From contig JAJCYF010000223.1 in NCBI GenBank assembly GCA_029263035.1, forward strand, positions 1 through 19,490: DNA of 19,490 bases. The letters are read 5' to 3'. Position 1 is the first letter of the stretch. Each line of letters opens with the position of its first letter. The notes below the pieces were generated by a model, which saw only the letters and a list, made by a program, of their open reading frames with translations, was not told where the DNA came from and did not search any database. This document shows positions 6,866-13,984 of the stretch, piece after piece. The position numbers were made by a program, and so were the translations under genes. This DNA is from Actinomycetes bacterium. Lineage in GTDB: Bacteria; Actinomycetota; CADDZG01; JAHWKV01.

Positions 6866-8314
6866 ATGGGTCTAGAGCGACCCGACCCCCAGGTCATAGT
6901 CATCTTTGGTGCGTCCGGAGATCTGACCCAGCGCAAGGCCATCCCGGCGCTGTACAACCTGTACCGGGAGAACCTGCTGCCGGCCAACTTTGCGGTCGTG
7001 GGCTTCGCGCGCACGCCGATGACCCGGGACGAGTTTCGCGACAACATGCGGGATGCGGTGTCCAAGCACAGCCGCTCCGGCATCGCCGAACGCTACTGGG
7101 GCCCGTTCAAGGAGCACCTCGACTACTTCTCGGGCGGCTATGGCGACCCCGAGCGGTGGGTGGAGTTCCGCAAGTACCTGGAGGAGGTCGACGCCGAGCA
7201 CGGCACCCAGGGGGGACGCCTGTACTACTGCGCCACCCCGCCCTCGGCGTTCCCCGAGATCACCCACTGCATCGGCGAGATGGACATGTCGGACGGGGCA
7301 CGCATCGTGGTCGAAAAGCCCTTCGGCTACGACCAACAGACCGCCGAGGACCTGAACTCGGTGCTCCACGGGGTGTTCAAGGAGAGGCAAATCTTCCGGA
7401 TCGATCACTACCTGGGTAAAGAAACCGTCCAGAACATCCTGGTCTTCAGGTTCTCCAACGGCATGTTCGAGCCCATCTGGAACCGCAGCTACGTGGAGTC
7501 GGTTCAGATCGACGTCTCCGAGGCGGTTGGCGTGGAGGGACGCGGGAGCTTCTACGAGGGGGCCGGGGCCGTCCGGGACATCGTCCAGAACCACATGTTG
7601 CAGCTTCTGGCCACCCTGGCGATGGAGCCTCCGGCGCTTTTCGACGCCGAGTCGATCCGCAACGAGAAGGTCAAGCTGCTCCGGTCGGTGCGCCCGATCG
7701 ACCCGGCGGAGACCGTGCGAGGCCAGTACACCTCCGGCGTCGTCGACGGCCGGGCGGTGCCCGGCTACCTGGAGGAGGCCGGCGTGGAGCCGGGCTCGCA
7801 GACCGAAACCTTTGCCGCCATGAAGGTCAGCATCGACAACTGGCGCTGGGCCGGGGTCCCGGTCTACCTCAGGACCGGCAAACGAATGCCCAGCCGGGCT
7901 ACAACCATCACCGTCTTCTTTCACGGCGCCCCCCACATGCTGTTCGAGGAGTCCGGCCTGGACCGTCCCGAGCGCAACCATCTGACCATCCGGGTGCAAC
8001 CCGATGAGGGCATCACGCTGACCTTCGGCGCCAAGGTCCCGGGACCGGACATGAAGGTCAAGCCGGTGGATATGGACTTCGATTACGACGAGTCGTTCAT
8101 GAGCGCCCCCGCCGAGGCGTACGAGCGTCTGATCCTTGACGCCATGCTGGGCGACGCCACCTTGTTCACCCGGGCCGATGAGATTGAGCGTTCCTGGCAG
8201 ATCGTCGAGAAGATTCTGGTCAAGACCCCCACCGAGTCCTATCCGGCCGGTACCTGGGGACCGGCCGCCGCCGACGAGCTGGTGGCCCCCGATGTCTGGC
8301 ACCTGCGGCATTAA
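6866..8314 (+). CDS. zwf: Glucose-6-phosphate 1-dehydrogenase
   Basis: The enzyme oxidises glucose-6-phosphate to 6-phosphogluconolactone, making NADPH at the entry to the pentose phosphate pathway. The product is 482 residues, within the usual 480-515 range. The nucleotide-binding loop is IFGASGDLTQRK (13-24). EKPFG (150-154) and RIDHYLGKETVQN (178-190) carry the lysine and the phosphate-binding histidine H181. H243 in IVQNHMLQL aligns with the catalytic base histidine of the family. A GGGAAGG ribosome binding site at 6853-6859 supports the ATG. Neighbours often found with actinobacterial zwf (tkt, tal, opcA, pgl) are absent from the window. The stop overlaps that of the convergent DUF192 gene: both TAA codons lie within 8311-8314, sequence TTAA. 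Confidence 0.97.
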   Translation: MGLERPDPQVIVIFGASGDLTQRKAIPALYNLYRENLLPANFAVVGFARTPMTRDEFRDNMRDAVSKHSRSGIAERYWGPFKEHLDYFSGGYGDPERWVEFRKYLEEVDAEHGTQGGRLYYCATPPSAFPEITHCIGEMDMSDGARIVVEKPFGYDQQTAEDLNSVLHGVFKERQIFRIDHYLGKETVQNILVFRFSNGMFEPIWNRSYVESVQIDVSEAVGVEGRGSFYEGAGAVRDIVQNHMLQLLATLAMEPPALFDAESIRNEKVKLLRSVRPIDPAETVRGQYTSGVVDGRAVPGYLEEAGVEPGSQTETFAAMKVSIDNWRWAGVPVYLRTGKRMPSRATTITVFFHGAPHMLFEESGLDRPERNHLTIRVQPDEGITLTFGAKVPGPDMKVKPVDMDFDYDESFMSAPAEAYERLILDAMLGDATLFTRADEIERSWQIVEKILVKTPTESYPAGTWGPAAADELVAPDVWHLRH

Positions 8315-8796
8315 GCCCTGGTCAACCTGACCGGGTCTCCCACCTCGATCCCGGCCGCCTCCAGCAGGCCGGCGTTCACCTCCACCGCCCCAATGTGCTC
8401 CGCCGCCGGAACGTAGGTTTGGCACGGGTCTTCGGTGCACGGCTGCATGGTCTGGATGTCAACGATGCGCCCGTCCTCGTCCCACCACGCAATGTCCAGG
8501 GGGATGAGCGTGTTCTTCATGTAGAACGAGTGGGTACCGGTGTCCGACCATAAGAACACCATCCCGTAGTCGTTCGGGATCTCCTCCACCTCCATCAGGC
8601 CCTGCGCCTGGGTCCGGCTGTTGAGGGCCAGATCCACCTGGAGGACCAGGGGGTCGTTGTCCCCGATCTCCAAAGTTCCCTGCGGAAGCTCCTCGCTGCT
8701 TGTCCCGTCCTCCCAGGAGCGGCCGCACGCCGCCGGCAGTACGGCCAGCACCAGCAGCAGGACAACAGCGGGGCGGGGGCGATTGCGTGGTTTCAC
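8311..8796 (-). CDS. DUF192 family exported protein, possible lipoprotein
   Basis: This 161-residue protein matches the DUF192 pattern: an N-terminal export signal, then a small domain with RTQAQGLMEVEEIP, DYGMVFLW, HSFYMKNTLIPLDIAWWDEDG and a C-terminal VLE-type segment here written as VEVNAGLLEAAGI. Residues 1-24 form a basic then hydrophobic signal ending VLPAAC. The cysteine C24 could be lipidated, but Pro at -3 makes the lipobox imperfect. Two more cysteines (PCTEDPC) lie in the domain and could form a disulphide. The start is GTG at 8796, with a weak GGACGA site. The biochemical function of DUF192 is not established. The gene is convergent with zwf and divergent from the PH-domain gene. 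Confidence 0.9.
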   Translation of the reverse strand: MKPRNRPRPAVVLLLVLAVLPAACGRSWEDGTSSEELPQGTLEIGDNDPLVLQVDLALNSRTQAQGLMEVEEIPNDYGMVFLWSDTGTHSFYMKNTLIPLDIAWWDEDGRIVDIQTMQPCTEDPCQTYVPAAEHIGAVEVNAGLLEAAGIEVGDPVRLTRA

Positions 8797-8810
8797 TCGT
8801 CCGACTCTCT

Positions 8811-8816
8811 ATTCTA
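8811..8816 (-). promoter_or_regulatory. Candidate -10 (TAGAAT) for the DUF192 gene
   Basis: On the minus strand TAGAAT fits TAnnnT and lies 15 bases before the GTG start, inside the short divergent gap 8797-8857. No convincing -35 box is seen. The transcript would have a very short leader. Confidence 0.22.
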
Positions 8817-8857
8817 GAAAATGAAAATCTACGTTCCGCTACCCGAAAGAGCCCGGT

Positions 8858-9430
8858 ATGCCGAAAAATCCCCGCCTCCGTGGAGTCAGCCGTTACCTGG
8901 CGCCCGGAGAGCGAATCCTCAGGACCACCCGAAGGCACCCGGTGTTGTTGATGAAGCCGGTGCTGATCTGGCTGGGGACCCTGCTCGCCGTGGGGCTCAT
9001 ATCCTTCGTACTAACCGAGGGTAACCCGATCCCGTTCGTGGACCAGGTGACCCTGTATCTGTCGGTGGCGATGACCGGCTACCTGGTGTACAAGGCGACG
9101 GTCTGGTGGAAGTCCTACTACGTGATCACCGACGAACGGGTCCTGCTGTTGGAGGGGATCCTATCGGTCAAGGTGAGTGCGGTGCGGCTGGCCCGGGTGG
9201 CGGAGACGAGCTTTAGCCGGTCGATCCTTGGCCGTGTCTTCGGCTACGGAGACCTCAAGCTGGACGCCGCCGGGGAGCAGTTGAAGCTGGCGACGCTTAC
9301 CTACCTTCCTCGCGCGGAGGAGGTCTACCGGCTGGTCACCTCGCTGCTGCTGGGGGAGCCCGAGCCCGAGCCGGAACCCTACGACCCGGGGGAGGAGACC
9401 ACCGGGCCCCTGCCGCCGGTGGTAAGTTGA
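8858..9430 (+). CDS. Bacterial PH-domain (bPH2/DUF304-type) membrane protein
   Basis: The 190-residue product has two membrane segments (about 32-52 and 62-82), followed at about 84-165 by a small beta-rich domain opening with WWKSYYVITDERVLLLEG. The pattern of YxITxxRvl followed by a basic strand and RVAETSFSRSILGRVFGYGDL is the hallmark of bacterial PH (bPH2) domains. These are membrane-linked and of largely unknown function. The C-terminus is an acidic Pro-rich tail (EPEPEPEPYDPGEE). GAAAGAG at 8845-8851 serves the ATG. The TGA stop overlaps the TTG start of nadD, so the two are translationally coupled, although no functional link is known. Confidence 0.88.
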   Translation: MPKNPRLRGVSRYLAPGERILRTTRRHPVLLMKPVLIWLGTLLAVGLISFVLTEGNPIPFVDQVTLYLSVAMTGYLVYKATVWWKSYYVITDERVLLLEGILSVKVSAVRLARVAETSFSRSILGRVFGYGDLKLDAAGEQLKLATLTYLPRAEEVYRLVTSLLLGEPEPEPEPYDPGEETTGPLPPVVS

Positions 9431-10032
9431 CCGACCCGCAAGAGGTCCGCCGCATCGGCATCATGGGTGGGACCTTCGATCCCATCCACAACGGTCACCT
9501 GGTCTGCGCCGAGGAGGCGCGGATGCAGTTTCATCTGGACGAGGTGCTTTTTGTGCCCTCCGGGCAGCCCTGGCACAAAAGGGGAGTCTCTCCGGCCGAG
9601 GATCGTTACCTGCTGACCATGATCGCCACCGCGTCCAACTGCGACTTCTCGGTCTCCCGTATCGACATCGACCGGGGTGGCCCCACGTACACCGTCGACA
9701 CCCTCCGGGCATTCAGGGCGTTCTACGGGAAGACCACCGAGCTGTTTTTCATCACCGGAACCGACGCCGTGGCCGAGATCCTCACCTGGAAGGACCCGGA
9801 GGAGGTTCTGGACGAGGCGCACTTCATCGCTGCGAACCGCCCGAGCTATTCGTTGAGCGAAGAGCACCGGCGACTGTTCCGGGACCGGGTGAGTGTGATG
9901 GAGATTCCCGCGCTGGCCATCTCGTCCACGGACATCCGGCAAAGGGTGGCCGAAGGCCGCACCATTCGCTACCTGCTCCCCCGGGAGGTCAGGGAGTTCA
10001 TCGAGCAGCGAGGGTTGTACCGCAAACCTTGA
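9427..10032 (+). CDS. nadD: Nicotinate-nucleotide adenylyltransferase
   Basis: NadD adenylates nicotinic acid mononucleotide to deamido-NAD in NAD synthesis. The product is 201 residues, normal for the family. The nucleotidyltransferase signature GGTFDPIHNGH lies at 14-24, with both histidines of the HxGH motif. ISSTDIRQRV (165-174) is the conserved C-terminal ATP-binding motif. PSGQPWHKRG and FFITGTDAV are substrate-pocket segments. The start is TTG, since no ATG or GTG precedes the motif in frame except the Met within IMGGTF, which would delete part of the first strand. It overlaps the PH-domain gene by four bases. rsfS follows, the usual actinobacterial order. Confidence 0.96.
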   Translation: MTDPQEVRRIGIMGGTFDPIHNGHLVCAEEARMQFHLDEVLFVPSGQPWHKRGVSPAEDRYLLTMIATASNCDFSVSRIDIDRGGPTYTVDTLRAFRAFYGKTTELFFITGTDAVAEILTWKDPEEVLDEAHFIAANRPSYSLSEEHRRLFRDRVSVMEIPALAISSTDIRQRVAEGRTIRYLLPREVREFIEQRGLYRKP

Positions 10033-10060
10033 CTGACTCCCGGAAGCGGTTAAGGCTGGC

Positions 10061-10066
10061 TATGCT
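10061..10066 (+). promoter_or_regulatory. Candidate -10 (TATGCT) before rsfS
   Basis: TATGCT in the 60-base nadD-rsfS gap resembles the TATGCT before rplU, and both follow a GCGGTT sequence. No -35 box is evident at the right distance. The resemblance between the two sites is the main support. Confidence 0.25.
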
Positions 10067-10095
10067 AGGAGTACCAGTTATTCATTGAAGGGGTG

Positions 10096-10464
10096 ATGCG
10101 AATCCACACTGAATCCCGTTCCAAGGCGCTTATTGCAGCGGAGGCAGCGTCGGCCAAGAAGGCCGGCGACATTCTCATTCTGGAAGTGGAACCACTGATC
10201 GGGATCACGGATTACTTTGTGATCTGCTCGGGCAACACCGAGCGCCAGGTGAAGACGATTGCTGATGAGGTAATGCGCAAGATGCTCGAGAACGGGGTCA
10301 AGACCTACCGTCGCGAGGGCGAGAAGGACAACCGGTGGGTTCTGCTCGACTACCTGGACATCGTGGTTCACATCTTCCACGCCGAAGAGCGCGAGTTCTA
10401 CGGCATCGAGCGGCTCTGGAGGGACGCCAACACGGTTCCCTTCGAGGACCGCCAACCGGCCTAG
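10096..10464 (+). CDS. rsfS: Ribosome silencing factor RsfS (Iojap family)
   Basis: RsfS binds L14 on the 50S subunit and blocks subunit joining in stationary or starved cells. The product is 122 residues from the ATG, one more from an adjacent GTG at 10093. Family landmarks are ILEVEPLIGITDYFVICSG, TERQVKTIADEV and the C-terminal WVLLDYLDIVVHIFHAEER. That stretch ends in the conserved FYGIERLW. GAAGGGG at 10087-10093 is the ribosome binding site, close to the start. It follows nadD as in most actinobacteria and is followed two bases later by the start of the next gene. Confidence 0.96.
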   Translation: MRIHTESRSKALIAAEAASAKKAGDILILEVEPLIGITDYFVICSGNTERQVKTIADEVMRKMLENGVKTYRREGEKDNRWVLLDYLDIVVHIFHAEEREFYGIERLWRDANTVPFEDRQPA

Positions 10465-10466
10465 CG

Positions 10467-11006
10467 GTGTCCAGGGGAGGGCGCCGCCGCAGGGGCAAGC
10501 GAGGCCGTCGCGGGCCCGGCAGCCCCGAACACCGGCCGGAACCCGGTCGGGAGGAGGTTGAGCCCCGCGAGGGCCGGTCCTCCGGAAGACGGCGGGGGCA
10601 CGGGCGTGCGAGCCGCGAGGTTTCGGTCTTGGACTCGATGAGCTCCCTGCCCACCAGCCTGAAGACCCTGCCTCCCGACGGAACCGACCTGGACGAGCTG
10701 ATCGGCGCCCTGCAGAGCGAGTATGGCGTCCCGACGACCCCCCAGGAGTACCGCCTCATCATCAAGGTCCCCGCCGCCGAAGAGCACACCGACCCCCAGA
10801 TCGAGGTCAAGCCTGAAACGGTTGTTGCCGAAAGGCCGCAGGCCGATGAAGCCGATGTGCCGCCGGCGCGGGTGCGTCCCAGCCGGCGCCGACGCAGGGG
10901 CCGGCGAAGGGGCGGCGTGGCGGACGTGGCGGAGGTTGATGGCGAAGATGTGGAGCTTGCCGATTTCGGCGGAGCGGAGGACGACCGGGAGGAATCGGCG
11001 ACCTAG
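10467..11006 (+). CDS. Charge-segregated, probably disordered protein downstream of rsfS
   Basis: No known family was recognised. From a GTG two bases after the rsfS stop the product is 179 residues. Residues 1-55 are highly basic (GGRRRRGKRGRRG) and a second Arg block lies at about 135-151. Between them is a folded-looking segment with acidic and hydrophobic residues (TDLDELIGALQSEYG, EYRLIIKV). The C-terminus is acidic (DGEDVELADFGG). Strong third-position G+C through the middle supports coding. ATG at 10638 is an alternative start that would remove the Arg-rich head. The Arg-rich blocks suggest nucleic acid or ribosome binding, which would fit the rsfS link, but this is inference. The stop lies six bases before that of the opposing gene. 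Confidence 0.7.
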   Translation: MSRGGRRRRGKRGRRGPGSPEHRPEPGREEVEPREGRSSGRRRGHGRASREVSVLDSMSSLPTSLKTLPPDGTDLDELIGALQSEYGVPTTPQEYRLIIKVPAAEEHTDPQIEVKPETVVAERPQADEADVPPARVRPSRRRRRGRRRGGVADVAEVDGEDVELADFGGAEDDREESAT

Positions 11007-11012
11007 CTCGGT

Positions 11013-12659
11013 CTAGCGGTAGTCTTCCTCGTCGGAATTTTCACCCAGGCTGCTTCGCAGCTTGGCCCGAAAGGCGGCGTTGCGCGCCTCATCTGCACTT
11101 TTGCCCGCCCGGCGGGACGGAGGCTTGACCCCCGGACGGACCCGGTCGGGGCGGAACGCAGGACCGGGTGCGCCGTTGGCCCGGGGCTCGGAGGGTGGCG
11201 GCGCTGCCTTGGGGGCGGCCGGCCGGTGTGCCGGGCGCACCTTGGGCGTCACCAGGTCGTCGAACTCGGAGTCGGAGCGGTTCCGCTTGCGCCCGGCACC
11301 GCCCTTATCGTCGTCCCGGCTGTAGGTGTAGCGGTAGTAGTAGCCGCCGTCCATCTCCCGCTCCACGCCGTTGATTGCGACACCCAGCACCCGCACCTCG
11401 TGGCGTTCGAAGTTCTTGATGACGTCCAGCGCCTTGTGGGCGTGCGTCTGGCCGGCACGGACCACCAGGATCACACCGTCGGTGTGCGGTGCCAGCACTG
11501 CGGCGTCGGTTACCGGCAGCGCCGGCGGCGTGTCCAGGATGACGATGTCGACCATCGTGGAGACGGTGTTGATCAGGTCGGCCATCCGCTCGGAGCCCAA
11601 CAGCTCCGACGGATTGGGCGGGGTGGGCCCGGCGACGATGATCGACAGGTTGGGAATACGGGTCCGCCTTATGGCATCCGACAGTGACGACTGGCCCGAA
11701 AGGACGTCGGACAGGCCGGGGGACTGGGGGCCGCCGAACATCTTGTTGAGAACCGGTTTGCGAAGGTCGGTTTCGATGAGCAGGACCGAAGACCCGACCG
11801 CCGCCATACCCACCGCCAGGTTGGAGGCCACGGTGGTCTTCCCGTCGCCGGCGAACGGGCTGGTGACCAGGACGCGGTTCACCGGCCGGTCGACCGAGAA
11901 GAACTGGATGTTGGTCCGCAGAATACGGATGGCTTCCGCCTGGGGCGAGTTTGTATCCGACTCCATGAACAGCGACCGCTCCTTGCCGGTGGGCGACAGG
12001 GGGATGGTGGCGATCACCGGAACCGGGGCGAGTATCTTCTCCACGTCCTCCTTATTGCGCAGTGTCGTGTCCAGCTGCTCCAGGACGAAAGCGATGCCCA
12101 CTCCGAGCATCAGCCCGAGCAGGCCGCCGATTACCCCGTTCTGCATCGGCTTGGGACTCACCGGGTCGACCGGTTTCAGCGCCGGCTCGAACACCGAGGC
12201 GGTGATGGCTCCGCCTCCGCCGAACAGGTTGCCGTCGTCGGTCACGAAGGAGTCGACCATCTGGTTGACGTAGGTCTGGGCCCGGGAGGCGTTGGTGTCG
12301 GTGACCGTGACCTCGATCAGCCGGGTGTCCGGCAGGATCTTGGTGTCGGTCTTCTCGCTGAGCTCGGACGGGGTGATGGGGGCACCCGTCTTTTCGACGA
12401 CGATCTCGGCCAGGGGACGGCTCTTGAGAATCTCCGCGTAGGAGGTGACGTACTGCTGGGAAGCGGTCAGCTCCTGCAGAACCCCGGCGGCGTCATTCTT
12501 CTCCACCGTCCGGGGTCCGACAAAAACCTTCGCCGTAGCGGCGTAGGTGGGGGTGATCCGGGCCGAGAAGCCTAGGGCGGTTCCCGCCGCGAGGGCCAGG
12601 CACAGGGCTATCAGCCAGCGGCGTCCCCACAGGATGCGCAGATAGTCACGAAGTTCCAA
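11013..12659 (-). CDS. Wzz/chain-length-determinant domain fused to BY-kinase (polysaccharide biosynthesis autokinase)
   Basis: This 548-residue protein joins a polysaccharide co-polymerase to a bacterial tyrosine-kinase domain and probably controls surface polysaccharide polymerisation or export. The Wzz domain runs from residue 1 to about 200, with membrane segments at about 14-33 and 174-195 and the usual PxxP run before the second (LKPVDPVSPKPMQNG). The kinase has Walker A SPFAGDGKTT (267-276), an A' motif LLIETDLRKP (293-302) and Walker B IVILDTPP (372-379). A Tyr cluster GGYYYRYTYS lies at about 438-447. Unlike many BY-kinases the cluster is not at the end: a basic, Pro-rich tail of about 100 residues follows. 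The start is TTG, with AAAGGG about nine bases upstream. No glycosyltransferases, Wzx or Wzy lie in the window. Confidence 0.92.
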   Translation of the reverse strand: MELRDYLRILWGRRWLIALCLALAAGTALGFSARITPTYAATAKVFVGPRTVEKNDAAGVLQELTASQQYVTSYAEILKSRPLAEIVVEKTGAPITPSELSEKTDTKILPDTRLIEVTVTDTNASRAQTYVNQMVDSFVTDDGNLFGGGGAITASVFEPALKPVDPVSPKPMQNGVIGGLLGLMLGVGIAFVLEQLDTTLRNKEDVEKILAPVPVIATIPLSPTGKERSLFMESDTNSPQAEAIRILRTNIQFFSVDRPVNRVLVTSPFAGDGKTTVASNLAVGMAAVGSSVLLIETDLRKPVLNKMFGGPQSPGLSDVLSGQSSLSDAIRRTRIPNLSIIVAGPTPPNPSELLGSERMADLINTVSTMVDIVILDTPPALPVTDAAVLAPHTDGVILVVRAGQTHAHKALDVIKNFERHEVRVLGVAINGVEREMDGGYYYRYTYSRDDDKGGAGRKRNRSDSEFDDLVTPKVRPAHRPAAPKAAPPPSEPRANGAPGPAFRPDRVRPGVKPPSRRAGKSADEARNAAFRAKLRSSLGENSDEEDYR

Positions 12660-12715
12660 GGTCTACGCCCTTTCGCCTTAGCGTTTCGTGCTTCGGGCGC
12701 GTTCGAAGCTGTTCG

Positions 12716-12721
12716 ATTATA
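12716..12721 (-). promoter_or_regulatory. Perfect -10 hexamer before the Wzz/BY-kinase gene
   Basis: On the minus strand TATAAT occurs in the 80-base gap between the LAxTG protein gene and the kinase gene, about 57 bases before the TTG start. No matching -35 is visible. In such G+C-rich DNA a perfect TATAAT in a gap is notable and suggests the kinase has its own promoter. Confidence 0.35.
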
Positions 12722-12739
12722 GCTGCGGCGAGGGGGGTG

Positions 12740-13492
12740 CTACGCAGAACGCAGCGAGCCCTCGAAGCGACCCTGGCGGCGGCCTGCGCTCAACAGGACC
12801 GATCCCAGCAGGATGGTGGCGAGTGCTGCTGCCAGAAGCGGCAGGGCGTCGACACCGGTGCGGGCAAGGGTCTTGGTGACGGGCTTGGCTACCGGAGTGG
12901 TCTCGATGTTCTTGACTGCGCTGGCAGTCGACTCGCAGTTGGCGGTGTTGTTGTTGTTGATGTTCACGCTACCGGTCTGAGCGATGGTGTAAGCCGCTGC
13001 GGTGGCGGTGGCGTTGCTGACGCAGCTCACCCGGTTGTCGTTGTTGATGATGACCGTGCCGCCGCCGCCGGTGCCGGTGCCTTCGGCGACCACCCGGATG
13101 CGAGCGGTGAGCACACGGTTGACCTGTGCGATCTGCATGGAAGCTGCGGAGACCCGTGCGCTCAGGCTGACGACCACGGAGGAGTTGGGGGCAAAGCCGG
13201 ATCCGGCGACGGTGATGCTGTCGCCGGCTTCAACGACCGTGCGGGAAACCGATAGGCCGCCCGAGGTCGGGGGGTACGGCGAGGCTGCCGGTCCGGTCCC
13301 GGTGGCAATGAGGTCGTAGAGACCGGGTGCGGTTCCGGCGGGGATGGTCACCGCTCCGGAGAAGCTGCCGGTGCTGTTGGTGGTAAAGGTGCCGAGCACT
13401 GCCTGCGCGATGGCGGGAGCTGCGAAGAACAGAGCCCCGCACACCATCAGCGACAATAGAACCAGGCGGCTTCGCTTCAACTTGGGCTGCAT
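12740..13492 (-). CDS. Secreted surface protein with LAxTG sortase-anchoring signal
   Basis: The 250-residue product has a signal peptide (KLKRSRLVLLSLMVCGALFF, cleavage probably after AIAQA near residue 31). The C-terminal sorting signal is complete: LARTG at 209-213, a hydrophobic span (about 217-235) and a basic tail (GRRQGR). LAxTG is the motif preferred by class E sortases of Actinomycetota. The mature part contains a beta-type segment (GDSITVAGSGFAPNSSVVVSL) and an Asn-rich region with two cysteines (VIINNDNRVSC, VNINNNNTANC). The ATG at 13492 is preceded by GAAGGGGAG; an in-frame upstream ATG at 13624 would bury the signal peptide. No sortase gene is in the window. It is probably an adhesin or wall protein. 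Confidence 0.82.
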   Translation of the reverse strand: MQPKLKRSRLVLLSLMVCGALFFAAPAIAQAVLGTFTTNSTGSFSGAVTIPAGTAPGLYDLIATGTGPAASPYPPTSGGLSVSRTVVEAGDSITVAGSGFAPNSSVVVSLSARVSAASMQIAQVNRVLTARIRVVAEGTGTGGGGTVIINNDNRVSCVSNATATAAAYTIAQTGSVNINNNNTANCESTASAVKNIETTPVAKPVTKTLARTGVDALPLLAAALATILLGSVLLSAGRRQGRFEGSLRSA

Positions 13493-13984
13493 CTGCTCCC
13501 CTTCCGTCAGGACCTGCGAAATTGAAATTTGAGTTTGTCTTTGGCCCGGACCCAGTAGGTCCAGGTTGGTAGCCGAAGCCACTGGCTGAAGCATACTCTT
13601 TAGGCGCCTTCCCAGTCCAAGCATCTAAGGCCACTAAATCGCACGTTTCGCAGATTTGTCACCGATCAATTAGCGCATCGCGGCCGGTCCAGCACCCACA
13701 GTGGTAATTGTTCGCCGGGTGATCTGCCGGCAAAAGTTCAGGTGTGTAATTTTCTCGATCGGACGGGCGGCAGGCGGTCGGAATCGCCGGTAGCGGACCC
13801 CTCAACTGTGATAGAAAAGGGTCGGTTGAAAAAGGTTCGGTCTCTAGAAGTTTGGGTAGTTGAGGAGTCCGATACATTACTCAATGAATATGCATTGAAT
13901 ATGGACAGGCAACGTGCGAGGATTGCGCCAACATGCACTTGCGCTGATTAACTTTGAAATTGTGGTTCTTGGGGAGGTAGACGA
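13493..13984. other. 492-bp divergent, AT-richer intergenic region
   Basis: This is the longest gap in the window. It separates two divergent genes for secreted proteins and is visibly richer in A+T than the flanks, especially from 13800 on. No credible gene is present. It holds a 6-bp inverted repeat and 8-bp direct repeats around 13881-13903. Two TTGCGC copies (13923-13928 and 13939-13944) and a GCCGG/CCGGC hairpin (13714-13731) also lie here. The GGGGAGG ribosome binding site for the + strand gene is at 13971-13977. No promoter or known riboswitch could be assigned with confidence. Confidence 0.6.
13881..13903. repeat. Inverted and direct repeats, possible operator
   Basis: TCAATG, six bases, CATTGA forms an inverted repeat at 13881-13898. 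Overlapping it, TGAATATG occurs at 13885-13892 and again at 13896-13903, an 11-base period that puts both copies on the same face of the helix. It lies about 80-100 bases before the secreted-protein gene at 13985, a plausible operator position. Confidence 0.4.

Noticed and set aside
6872..8440. 522-codon open frame on the minus strand opposite zwf
   Set aside because: It is an antisense shadow of zwf that also runs over the DUF192 gene in another frame.
13493..13624. N-terminal extension of the LAxTG protein to an ATG at 13624
   Set aside because: The added 44 residues lack coding bias and would bury the signal peptide; GAAGGGGAG precedes the ATG at 13492.
13713..13731. Resemblance to a cobalamin-riboswitch B12 box (GCCGGGTGATCTGCCGGC)
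   Set aside because: About 12 of 15 positions fit the consensus, but the required upstream core elements (GGGAA and GGTG regions) are not found and the downstream gene has no cobalamin link. Chance in G+C-rich DNA is likely; a covariance-model scan would settle it.
13742..13951. 69-codon + strand frame in the divergent gap
   Set aside because: It shows no third-position G+C bias and no ribosome binding site, and its GTG lies in the middle of non-coding-looking DNA.
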